Assembly: GCF_029962835.1 (NCBI RefSeq) | Contig: NC_080582.1 | Location: forward strand, 70,862,177 to 70,926,176 | Reading direction: 5' to 3' | Source of the DNA: Magnolia sinica | Lineage: Eukaryota; Streptophyta; Magnoliopsida; Magnoliales; Magnoliaceae | DNA: 64,000 nt | Translations under genes and position numbers: made by a program | Shown here: one piece after another, positions 10,100-19,842 of the stretch | Position numbering within the stretch: position 1 is the stretch's first letter | How the letters are laid out: each line of letters starts with the position of its first letter | The notes under the pieces: model-generated | What the model was told of the DNA's origin: nothing | What the model saw: the letters and a program-made list of their open reading frames with translations, nothing else | The model's database searches: none

Positions 10100-13000
10100 T
10101 TTGCTTGCATTCTATCAAGTCACCCTGAAGATCTCTCGTGCAACCTCCACCTTAAGCGTATCCCTGCTTTTTCCACCTGTAACGCAGCTCCATCGCACCC
10201 CTATGCAAGGGTGTCAAATCTCATTAATGGTTGGAGATATTGATCAAGCCTAATGAATGCTTGAACTTCTCTATGTTCACCGGCTTCGTCAACATGTCTA
10301 TGAAATTCTCGTATGTGTGAATCTTCTGAAATAAAATCTTTCATGAAGTAATTAATTCTCGTATCTTGTGGAACCTCACACCGATGTGATTGGTTCTCAC
10401 GTGATACGCCTGATTCATCGCTAGATGGATATCACTCTAAATATCGCAATATAACTGAATCACCTCCTGTTTCAACCGAGTTCTCCTATCAGACCATTTA
10501 ACTATAATGCTTCCTTTGACACCTCTGTCACAACTATATATTTCACTTTAGTTGTAAGCAACGTTATCATAAATTATAGCATAGATCTCCAACATATCGA
10601 TTTTCGTACTAATGTGAAAACATATTCTGTAGTGGATATCCTATTGTCCAAATACCTGCATAATTTGAATCCACATAGCCTACAAATCCACCTGAATCTC
10701 CATGTCCCCTGAACATGATCCCAGTGTCGACTGTGCCACTAAGATATCTTAGAATCTACTTAACAACATTCCAATGCTCCTTTTCCTGGATTCATTGCAT
10801 ATCAGTTAACTACATTAACTGTCTGTGAGATATCTGGGCGAGTGCAAACCATTTCATACATGAGACCCTCTACTGCACTCGTGTATTGCACCCATGATAT
10901 ATCTAAAATCTTCTTTTTTGTACTTGGCCATGACCTGTCTGACAACTTAAAATGACCTGCTAGAGGCGTGATAATTGGCTTAGCACCTTACATGTGGAAC
11001 CTCTTTAGGACCTTTTGCACATATCCCCTCTCAGACAGCCACAACTTCCCAGACTCACTGTCTCTGTGAATCTCCAATCATTAACTCTGAACACCCACTT
11101 GCACCCTATAGTCCTCTGATGTTGATTCTTGTGTAGAGATTTCATCTTATCTGCCATGGTCGACATCCACTTGTCACTATCCTTTTCAGATTTTTCCTCT
11201 TAAAAGGTGGATGTGTATTCACTCCCTATGAATAATGCGAACGAAACCATATCCTTAAACCCATATTGAATTAGGAATCTAATAGTTCGTCTCTCCCCAT
11301 TCCTGGGTATCTTACTGATTGTTTTGGTCAGTTTCTTGATCTTGCTGAATTTCTCCTTCAACAACCTTCACAACTGGCTCCACCTGCATTGACAATTTCT
11401 CTACATCACCATGTGTTTTCGACTTTCCTACAATGTCTTGCTGGCCTTCGACATAGATGCCTCATCAAATATGACATTTCTGCTGATAACGACCTTCTGT
11501 GAAATTGTATCCTAAAGCTTATAGCTCTTAACATATTTTTCATATTCGATAAAGATGGACTTGTTAGATTTGGGATCCAAATTTGTCCTTTGTCCACTCT
11601 GCACATGGATGTATATTGGACACTCGAAGATCATCATCCTCGAGTAATCGACATCCTTGTATGTCCAGAATTCCTCTGTAACCTTGGAGTTTAGAGTTGT
11701 TGATGGTGACCGCCGATTTACAATATATCATGCGATGTTAACCGCTTATGCCTAAAAGCTTTTAGGCAGCCCTACATGCAATTCTAATAGAGTTTTATTC
11801 ATCCTCTCTACCACCCCGTTCGGCTATAGGGTCCTTGAAGTTGAGAAGTGGCTTGTGATACCTTGTTCCTTACAAAATTCTATAGATTCTGCCTCTTTGT
11901 ACTCCACACCATTATTGGCCTGAGATGGTTAACCTGTTTCCCAGTTAGTTTCTCTAATTCCGCATTCCATTCCTTTAACTTGGCGAAAACCTCAAACTTA
12001 TGCTTTAGGAAGTAGACCTAAACTTTCCTTGAGCAATCATTTATGAAGCTCGCCAAGTATCGTGCTCTTTCCTTAGATGGTACTGTCACTGGCGTCCAGA
12101 CATCAGAATCGAGCACCCCGCTGCTAGTATATGTAGCGATCTTAAACCTTACCCCGCACCACTTCCCATATATGCAATGCTCACAAAAATCTATCTTGCA
12201 CGCCTTAACTTCGTTTAACAGTTTTCGTTTATGGAATTCCATCATGCCCTTCTCGCTCATATGCCCTACCCGCATATGCCACATAATAGTGTCATCTATT
12301 ATACGTGTGAGGTGGTAGCAGCCTCACCTATAACTATACTTCCAACCAACTTGTATAAATTTCCTATATTATGTCCCTTCATTAACACCTTTACATCTCT
12401 GGTTACCTTGATTACATCGCCAGATGTAGTGCATGTGCACTCATTCATATTTAAAACCCCCAAGGATATTAAAATTTTCTTCAGATTCAATACCTGCTAA
12501 CATCACTTAGAGTTCGTATGACTCCATTAAACATCCTTACCTTAATACTTCTTATTCCGATGGCCTTGCATGCTGCATTATTCTCCATCAGAATACTTCC
12601 ACCATCATAGGACTTGTATGAATTGAACCAAGTCCTAATTAGACACATTTAATACGAACATCCTAAATCGAGTATCCATGTATTTGAGAAATGACTCATA
12701 CTTGAAGAGACCGAGAAGATTTCTTCTTCTGAGCTCTCTTCTGCTATGCTAGATGATTCACCTATGTTACATTTACCTTTGCTTTCTAGGTCATCCTTTT
12801 ATTTTTGACAGTCTTTCTTAAAATGCCCCTTTTATGCCACAATAAAAGCATCTGTCCTTAGCCTTTGATTTCAATTTAGACTTTTCTTCCTGTTAGTCCG
12901 AGATCACTACACGGATCTCCATGTCCCTGATCCCTTTTTATAACTAATCCTTCCATCTAAGAGTCCTCATTGCTTGATTTCTTTCTCATCTCATTGGAAA

Positions 13001-13450
13001 TTAGAGCCATGGTGAGCTCTTCCAGCTTCATTATATTCTTCCCATACAATGGAGTGTTACGAGATGGTTGTATAATTAATGTAGGAAGTAATGCAAGTAG
13101 TAGCACTGCTTTATCTTCATCCTCTATTGTTACTCTGAGCCTTAACAACTCACTACGTACCTTCATAAATTAGTTCATGTGCTACATGAGATCGGATCCT
13201 TCCTTCATCTGTAGCTCAGAATTTTGTTTCTTCACAAACAACTTATTAGTGAAGGACTTCGCCATGCATAGATTTTCTAGTTTCTTCCACATCTTCAGGA
13301 GAGATCCTTATGTAGAACGTTGTGCATGACTTTATCCGATAGACATAAGTGGATGATACTCATAGCTTTCTCATTGAGTTCGCTTTAATCATCATCCGAT
13401 ATCTGTTCGGTTTAGTCTCCAACAATTCCTTGCTCAACCCTTGTGATACT
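10100..13450 (-). pseudogene. Ty1/copia gag-pol remnant
   Basis: Reading right to left on the minus strand: a gag segment (13166-12957) with EDEDKAVLLLALLP and a YGK...EELTMALISNEMR stretch; a zinc-knuckle region near 12850-12800 (CFYCGIK then GHFKKDC after a one-base frameshift); a protease-site remnant near 12680-12640 reading DLG where DTG is expected; the integrase N-terminal zinc region and start of the core (12284-12018: HMSEKGM, CEHCIYGK, SDVW); further integrase pieces to 11820; a short reverse transcriptase start (GCKWVF, near 11110); and RNase H-like pieces near 10600-10500. Most of the reverse transcriptase core is missing between GCKWVF and an ESGKLWLSERGY-like stretch. The many stops mean it is not functional. 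The order integrase before reverse transcriptase identifies Ty1/copia. Confidence 0.8.
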
Positions 13451-13452
13451 AG

Positions 13453-13832
13453 AATATAATATCCCTTAAAAAAAAATCATTTCTAAGCCTTTATAAGTTT
13501 TTAGAACCCTCTAACCTCGCAAACCCCTGTCCTTAGATAGAAAACACTCGTATTAACCAAGCTGTAATCGAAATTGGACTTAAATACCCTAATTAATTTG
13601 TGCTAATCTATTAAACTGGTTTAATTAGTTGGACTGAATGGAACCTTTGGTTGACTGAACCAAACTAACTCACACATTTCGTTTGAATTGAAAATGTGTA
13701 AATCTTCATAACATGCAAATTGAAAATTCACCCCTAATTCGGTTGGATTGAACAGGACATCGTTTGGGGTTAAAGTGAGATACAACTTCTCTTCTTGGCA
13801 GATTGGTATAATCCAAGGCATCCCGCATAACA
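13453..13832 (-). repeat. Truncated 5' LTR of the minus-strand copia element
   Basis: About 380 bp matching the right half of the LTR at 9387-10090. The internal-side 320 bp or so have been lost. It ends CGCATAACA on the + strand, where homology to copy B restarts immediately. Confidence 0.75.
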
Positions 13833-14374
13833 TGAGTCAAGCTTCATGCAAGTTAGCCAACAATTTTAAGGGGTCCAAATTGGCATGCATGTATGACATG
13901 TTTACAATGGATGGGTGGTAGCACCCTAGTGAGGTGGCTAGTGGGGTGGAAAGACTTCCAAGTATGATGGCAAATGGGCCGAAACAATAAGGGAAAATCC
14001 CAACCGTAAGCTAGGATGGACCTCACAAAAACTAAGTATTCATATGGCCAATTATCAGTGAGTTGGGTCATGCGGGCACCTTTCTTGTTGGGCATTTGAA
14101 AAATGAGATATTAATTCTTTGACTAAGAGTGGCAATGGGCCAAGTGGCCTTGCCAGCAGCCCGACCAACTTTGAATGGATTTGGAACTATTAGCTTGGCC
14201 CATGGGCCGGTCTATGGCTTGTTGTATGTAGTTCAATCAATTTTCAAGCAAGGCTTGGGTTCAAGTCATTTTAGTCCCAACCAATTTGGCCAGGCTTCAG
14301 CATGTCATGTCATGAGTAGCTCGTGCATAACACAAAATTATTCTTCACCATAATCCGGTGGGGATGCAGATTGC
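13833..14374. other. End of copy A flank with GGCC-rich patch
   Basis: 13835-14170 matches 40480-40730 of copy B (CCAACAATTTTA, GGGGTCCAAATTGGCATG and GAGTTGGGTCA words). From 14120 to 14350 the + strand is rich in GGGCC/GGCC words, as are 540-620 and 40690-40880; this may be an unclassified dispersed repeat. No gene was recognised. Confidence 0.5.
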
Positions 14375-14770
14375 GTGGTGTGGACGTAGCTAAGTTCTGT
14401 GGGCTCCTCCAATATGTATGTGTTATATCCACACCGTTCATCCATTTTGTGAGATTATTTTAGGGCATGAACCCAACAATAATGCAGATTGAAAGCTCAA
14501 GTAGATGACACCACAGAAAGCAGTGGGTATTGAACACCTACAATTGAAAACTTCTTGGGACCATAGGTTTGGATCAAGCTAATATTTGTGTTTTTAGGTT
14601 GGATGGCAAATAAACATTAGAGTGACCCTTAAGAAGGTTTCAAAAATTGGAGTCTTGTTACCACTGCTTTCTATGGTGTGGCACACTTGAGCTTGGGACC
14701 TGCCTTATTTTTAGGGTCACAGTATAGATATAAAACATACATCCATAAATGCTCTCATGGGAACCAATTC
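14375..14770. mobile_element. Foldback (MITE-like) element, copy 1
   Basis: A non-coding repeat with imperfect inverted arms: TATGTATGTGTTATATCCACACCGTTCATCC near the left is mirrored by TATAGATATAAAACATACATCCAT near 14722-14750, and the inner AAGCTCAAG...CACCACAGAAAGCAGTGGG arm by the CTTTCTATGGTGTGGCACACTTGAGCTTGGG arm. Related copies lie at 43860-57215 (interrupted) and 58955-59375. The superfamily is unassigned; a non-autonomous DNA transposon with long inverted arms (Mutator-like foldback) is my best guess. Confidence 0.6.
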
Positions 14771-14832
14771 ACGAAAACTTTTAACACGTGGTATGAGCAT
14801 ATAAAATCCAGATGATCCACTAAATGAGTTAT

Positions 14833-15390
14833 TGTTATTGACAGATGTCTTTAATCTGCTAGACTGGGCTCGATGACATTGAGCAGGCTTCGTTGTCATC
14901 GAAGACAATTTGATGCCATTTGGTATTTATTGTATTTTCACCTCTGGTTGCTAGACATATTTTGTCATTTTTCGATGACATCAAAGGTTGTTCGATGTCA
15001 TTGAAGGTTTTGCACAGAATTTCTTTGAAAACGTAGATTTTGAGATTTTTCCTTCTGATTTTGTTTAGGTTTCTTTTTAAACCTATATAAAAGGATGTGT
15101 ACGGGACTGGGAGGTATTCTAAGACTTTAGAAACTATTTCAAGGGTTTCTAAAAGGGTTCTAGGGTTTCAAAAGGGTGGAGTAAGGGTGAGATTTGAGGA
15201 TTGCTCAAGTCTGGTAAGTCATTTCTCTTTATAATCTCTATATTCATTATGGATTTCTTCACTTTGTGCCGTGGTTTTTTTTAAAAAGGGTTTTTCATGT
15301 TAAATCTCTACGTTCTCTTTGTGTTTGCTTAGTGCTTTTAGATTGCAATCCTAGATTCATCTCTGTGTAATTCTGGTGTTTTTCCCAACA
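14833..15390 (+). repeat. Left LTR of copia element 1
   Basis: 558 bp, TG...CA, with TATA-type sequence CCTATATAAAAGG at about 15081-15093 that would drive the transcript. It repeats GATGNCATYGA words (a GATGACATCGA-like motif occurs six or more times). It is followed by AGTGGTAGATGA, a primer-site-like start. Confidence 0.85.
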
Positions 15391-15391
15391 A

Positions 15392-16330
15392 GTGGTAGAT
15401 GAGGCCGTGCTGAAAGAGACTATCGAGGGTTTTGCTCGACGACCAATCCATGGAGGTGATCATCTAGATCGTGTTGAAAGAGACTATCGAGGTAAGGCTG
15501 AACTTCCTAGTTTTAACGGTTTATTACGTATAGAAGATTTCCTCGATTGGCTAGCCGAAGTAGAGAGATATTTTGATTACATGGACGTGCCATATCATAA
15601 AAGGGTAAAATTGGTAGCGTTTAAATTAAAATCTGGTACTTTTGCATGGTGGGAACAATTACAACTCTCACGAGCCCGTCAGAACAAGGCGCCCATCTCA
15701 TTATGGCCACGGATGAGACGTCTTCTTCGATCTCGATTTCTCTCCAGTGATTATGAGCAGATATTATTCTAGCAATATCAAAATTACAGACAAGGAAATC
15801 GAATAGTCACAGATTACACTGAAGAATTCCAACGGCTGGCTACACGAAACGATCTGTCTGAATCTGAGTCACAGAAGGTGGCACGATTTATAGGTGGGTT
15901 GCGACCGGCAATTAAGGACCGAGTTCAGATGTATCCAGTCGGGACTGTGGATGAAGCAATTCAATTGGCGGGTAGGGCAGAAACACAACTTGCAAGAGCT
16001 CCTACTCGTCTATATCCTTCAACTCGACCCCCCATGATGGGTCCCACGCAGGATCCAGTGCTGCCAAGAGGAAAAGACCCAGTACCTCAACTTCCTACAA
16101 CCGCAAACCGTGATACGGGGAGCGGCTCATCCAGACCTCAATATGTAGCACCCACAACAGTGGGTCCGAGTAGGATTCCAAATCCTTATGCTCGGCCAAG
16201 GTCGAACAATTATTACCGCTGTGGCTAACCAGGCCACTTATCAAACACTTGTCCTCAACGTCCCGCAACACACTTGACTATAAACGAAGGGGGCACTGAA
16301 AATGAGGCCGTAGACGAAGACCATTGCTTT
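15392..16330 (+). pseudogene. Ty3/gypsy gag fragment
   Basis: This stretch translates into a Ty3/gypsy retrotransposon gag: a RIEDFLDWLAEVERYFDY segment and KLKSGTFAWWEQL (about 15530-15665), then after a stop at 15770 an HDLS/TEEFQRLATRNDLSE-type stretch, ARFIGGLRPAIKDRVQ (15878 on), a proline-rich linker and a zinc knuckle reading YRCG, stop, PGHLSNTCP at about 16215-16250. Gag packages element RNA in cytoplasmic particles. The two in-frame stops make it non-functional. It lies directly after a copia LTR, which is not its natural neighbour, and in the opposite orientation to the nested Ty3 element on its right. An 18-bp word (TGAAAGAGACTATCGAGG) is repeated at about 15411 and 15475. Confidence 0.85.
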
Positions 16331-16978
16331 GATGAACGTGATGAGGATAACTACTCCGAATCCACGGAGCTTCTCTGGACTCCTCACAGAGACTTCTCGA
16401 ATCCACGAGGAAAGAAAGCAGAAAATAGAAATAAATTCTAATAAATTCGAAATTGATTAATTGATGAATAAAAATGAGTTCACAACCCTTTAAATAGGGG
16501 TACCAAGCAAAAAGAAAGAAATCAGAAGCAAACTAAAATTAAAACTCCTATAAATTCGCCACTTATTATAAATAGTAAATTTACTTTTTATAGTAAGTTT
16601 CATATGTGGCTTAACCACGTTATTCTCCTAATTATTCTAAGCACTTTTCATGTTGGACACAACTCCTAAAACCCAACGAATGAAGAGTTATAATCAAACT
16701 AAAACTTACTATTTATAGTAAAAACGGAACTAAACATGGAATTTCACCGTCAATAGGATGGAATCTCACAAATTTCGGCATGGGAAACCTGGCATAGCCA
16801 GGTTGGTTGGCTAAATTAGCTCGTTCTACCCCAAAATCATATATGGTACGTCAAGTAACTCATTCCGATTTGCGAGATATGCCTATTTTTTGGTTCTGAC
16901 GGTCTTGATGATTTCTGTCTCTGATCGGGCCTTCTCTGATCCATCTTAGACATGAAAGTGTCTACGACCCTCTCTACA
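16330..16978 (-). repeat. 3' LTR of the nested Ty3 element
   Basis: About 649 bp. Includes a near-perfect 38-bp palindrome at 16561-16598 (ACTTATTATAAATAGTAAA arm) and a second TTACTATTTATAGTAA palindrome further right. The same LTR family occurs alone at 42038-42759. Confidence 0.85.
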
Positions 16979-18370
16979 TCAATCTCCTCCACTTCAAAAG
17001 AACTCGTCCCCGAGTTCTCGTGTTGCTTCGGTTCATAATACTCGGTCTGGTGTGTAGTAAAGATACCTGGATCAAAAGTTACGATCAATTTATAGTCCAC
17101 CTTCCTTTGGTCCAACCATGCTAGGAATGTATCTATGATACGTCCTACATCAGACCCCTTTGCTTGGAAAAAACTCGTCCTCGAGTTACTTAAGAGACTT
17201 GGTTCATGATTCTGAGATAACTTTTGATGCCGATGTTTATTAGCCATTTCCTTGTACATGACATTAGACTCTTGAGTTGACACAATACATGTACTCATGC
17301 TCTCCTTGACTTGGCTAGTATGAATCAGTTCCTTCACTTCTGCCTTAAAGATTTCACATTCCTTTTGATCATGTGGGTAATTAGGCAGACTTATCCCTGT
17401 GACAAGATCAATGTGGTTTTGTATATCTCGTATGGGAGACAATTTATTAGGGAGTTCATCGAGCACATTCGTCTTAAACTCCTGCAACACTGGTTTCAAA
17501 TCTTCTAGGATATTCACAGGCTTAACATATTTTTTCTTTTCAACTAATGGATATATATCTCTTATTTCCTCAGATTGTCTAACAAAAGTCTGTTCAGTTG
17601 TGAGAGATTGTCCCTCCACTTTAGAAGTCTTGGGTTGGTTCTCCCTTCCCATAGGAGCGAGGATAATATTTTTTATCATCTTTAATAAAGATAAATAGGT
17701 TATCCCGATCCCTATGTGTAGCATTAATATTATTTTGCCAGGGTTGACCAAGTAACATGTGGCAAGCTTCCATATCGACCACGTCACACATTACTTCATC
17801 CTTATAATATTTACCAATGGAAAAGGATATACGACATTGTTCAGTTACCTCTATTTTGTTGACCTCCTTGATCCATCCAATCGTGTATGGAGATGGGTGT
17901 CTTTCTGTTTTCAGTTGTAACTTTTCTACCATTATTTTCGACACGAAATTCTCATCACTCCTGACATCGATGATCACATTGCAGACTTTTTTGTATGCAA
18001 TGCACCTTGTTTGAAAGATGTTATCTCGCTGTAATTCTATTTCTACCTTTGGCATGTATAACGGCTTCCTTATGATCGAAGTGGTGGCTTGTGATTTACT
18101 ATCATTTGATGGTGCTTTGCAGAAATTGGGGTTGTGTCGTACAGCGCCCACGGGCGGTTGAGCATCACTTTGAGCTCGGGGTGGAATTAGCGCATCCGCA
18201 ATACGGTTGAAGGTTGCCTGCAGCCCTTGCATAGTCAACTGACTCTCCCGATGGAAAGCTTCCATTCTTTCCAAAAGATAACGAATCCCTGGATCACCGT
18301 CCATAGGATTTTGGTTCATACCTTTGTTGTTTACCATCGGCCCGAGGGGAATCCTCGCTTTGATACTAAT
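16979..18370 (-). pseudogene. Ty3/gypsy gag-protease-partial RT polyprotein
   Basis: Two overlapping minus-strand frames (18436-17621 and 17787-16837). The first begins with MVNNKGMNQNPMDGDPGI and an ...LLERMEAFHRESQ segment typical of the gypsy gag N-terminus, then jumps to the retropepsin-like region: CNVIIDVRSDENFVS (active-site strand, with D-V-R-S instead of a D-G/T-G-S-type triad) and MEACHMLLGQPWQ. The second frame carries the start of reverse transcriptase: LPNKLSPIRDIQNHIDLV, then KESMSTCIV. Everything after this first motif (rest of RT, RNase H, integrase) is deleted. A DVGRIIDTFLAWLDQR / DVERVVDTFMSKMDQR duplicated segment follows, running into the LTR. The gag middle and zinc knuckle missing here are what the neighbouring + strand fragment at 15392-16330 contains. 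A dead or dependent element. Confidence 0.85.
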
Positions 18371-19025
18371 TGACGCAGGGATGAACGTGATGAGGATAAC
18401 TACTCCGAATCCACGGAGCTTCTCTGGACTCCTCACAGAGACTTCTCGAATCCACGAGGAGAGAAAGCAGAAAATAGAAATAAATTCTAATAAATTCGAA
18501 ATTGATTAATTGATGAATAAAAATGAGTTCACAACCCTTTAAATAGGGGTACCAAGCAATAAGAAAGAAATCAGAAGCAAACTAAAATTAAAACTCCTAT
18601 AAATTCGCAACTTACTATAAATAGTAAATTTACTTTTTATAGTAAGTTTCATATGTGGCTTAACTACGTTATTCTCCTAATTATTCTAAGTACTTTTCAT
18701 GTTGGACACAACTCCTAAAACCCAACGAATGAAGAGTTATAATCAAACTAAAACTTGCTATTTATAGTAAAAACGAAACTAAACATGGAATTTCACTGTC
18801 AATAGGATGGAATCTCGCAAATTTTGGCATGGAAAACCTGGCATAGCCAGGTTGGTTGGCTAAATTAGCTCGTTCTACCCCAAAATCATATATGGTATGT
18901 CGAGTAACTCATTCCGGTTTGCGAGATATGCCTATTTTATGGTTCTGACGGTCTTGATGATTTGTCTCTGATCGGGCCTTCTCTGATCCATCTTAGACAT
19001 GAAAGTGTCTACGATCCTCTCTACA
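18371..19025 (-). repeat. 5' LTR of the nested Ty3 element
   Basis: About 655 bp, starting TGACGCAGGGATGAACG on the + strand and ending CTCTCTACA, next to the primer-binding site. It carries the same 38-bp palindrome at 18610-18647 (ACTTACTATAAATAGTAAA arm). Confidence 0.85.
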
Positions 19026-19244
19026 TTAGTGGAGTAAGGGTGAGATTTGAGGATTGCTCAAGTCTGGTAAGTCCTTTTTCTTTGTAAACTTTGCTTTCAT
19101 AGTGGATTTTTTCGCTTTGTGCCGTGGTTTTTTCCCGAAAGGGTTTTCCATGTTAAATCTCTGCGTTCTCTTTGTATTTGCTGGGTTCTTTTGGATTGCA
19201 ATCCTAGATTCATCTCTGTGTGATTCTGCCATTTTCCTAAACAA
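19026..19244 (+). repeat. Copia LTR 3' fragment
   Basis: About 219 bp matching the last part of the copia LTR (15172-15390), starting TAGTGGAGTAAGGGTGAG. It is followed by AAGTGGTAGATGA, the same bases that follow the left LTR at 15390. The next LTR copy starts inside that word at CATCGAGCAGG. Confidence 0.85.
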
Positions 19245-19250
19245 GTGGTA

Positions 19251-19786
19251 GATGACATCGAGCAGGCTTCGATGTCATTGAAGCCAGTTTGATGACATCA
19301 AAGCCAGCTCGATGCCATTGGGTATTTATTGTATTTTCACCTCTAATCGCTGGACAAATTTTGTCATTCTTCAATGACATCGAAGGTTGCTCGATGTCAT
19401 CGAAGGTTTTGCACAGAATTTCTTCGAAAACGCAGATTTTGTGATTTTTCCTTCCGATTTTGTTTAGGTTTCTTTCTAAACCTATATAAAGGGATGTATA
19501 CGGGACTGGGAGGTATTCTAAGGCTTTAGAAACTATTTCAAGGGTTTCTAAAAGGGTTTTGGGGTTTCAAAAGGGTGAGCAAGGGTGAGATTTGAGGATT
19601 GCTTAAATTAGGTAAGTCATTTCTCTTTGTAATCTCTGCTTTCATAGTGGATTTCTTCGCTTTGTGCCATGGTTTTTCCCCGAAAGGGTTTTCCACGTTA
19701 AATCTCTACGTTCTCTTTGTATTTGTTTGGTGCTTTTGGATTGCAATCCTAGATTCATCTCTGTGTAATTCCGCCGTTTTTCCCAA
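19251..19786 (+). repeat. Additional copia LTR lacking its first ~45 bp
   Basis: Matches the copia LTR from the CATYGAGCAGGCTTCG word to the final CCCAACA. The junction on its left uses the short shared word GATGA. It is followed by AAGTAGTATGAGAGC (19787-19801), a good initiator-Met tRNA primer site, so this LTR is the natural neighbour of the copia interior on its right. Confidence 0.85.
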
Positions 19787-19842
19787 CAAGTAGTATGAGA
19801 GCAATCATTGAGGCACAGGCATGAATCTGCAGGATTAGCAAT

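Larger units (their letters stand above)
9387..13832 (-). mobile_element. Degenerate Ty1/copia element in copy A (minus strand)
   Basis: Direct repeats at 9387-10090 and about 13453-13832 (shared words such as CACCCCTAATTCGGTTGGA and GAAAACACTCRTATTAAC) are its 3' and truncated 5' LTRs, with the element reading right to left. Just inside the 5' LTR, CTTGTGATACTA at about 13441-13452 is the reverse complement of a decayed initiator-Met tRNA primer site. The flanks join perfectly in copy B (about 40470-40490: CCAAATCCTT followed by AAGCTTCA), which is the empty site. No exact 5-bp target duplication remains (TACGT versus TGAGT). The element carries decayed gag, protease, integrase and RNase H. 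Confidence 0.85.
1926..14350 (+). repeat. Segmental duplication copy A (NLR-A unit)
   Basis: This is the first of three diverged copies of one genomic segment. Upstream of the gene, 1930-2548 matches 35500-36069. The coding region matches copies B and C. In the 3' flank, 5990-6305 matches 39100-39335 and 62940-63230; 7560-8400 matches 63240-64000; 8400-9386 matches about 39460-40470; and 13835-14170 resumes homology with 40480-40730. The unit is interrupted by a truncated LINE (6322-7317) and a minus-strand copia element (9387-13832), both absent from copy B. Boundaries are where similarity fades by eye. Confidence 0.8.
16330..19025 (-). mobile_element. Internally deleted Ty3/gypsy element (minus strand)
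   Basis: Direct repeats 16330-16978 and 18371/18380-19025 (about 650 bp, roughly 3% different by eye) are its LTRs, ending CTCTCTACA on the + strand. Immediately inside the right LTR the minus strand reads TTAGTATCAAAGC, close to the initiator-Met tRNA primer site TTGGTATCAGAGC, so the element reads right to left. The 1.4-kb interior holds only the gag start, protease and the first part of reverse transcriptase. No target duplication is seen. It cannot move by itself. Confidence 0.85.
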
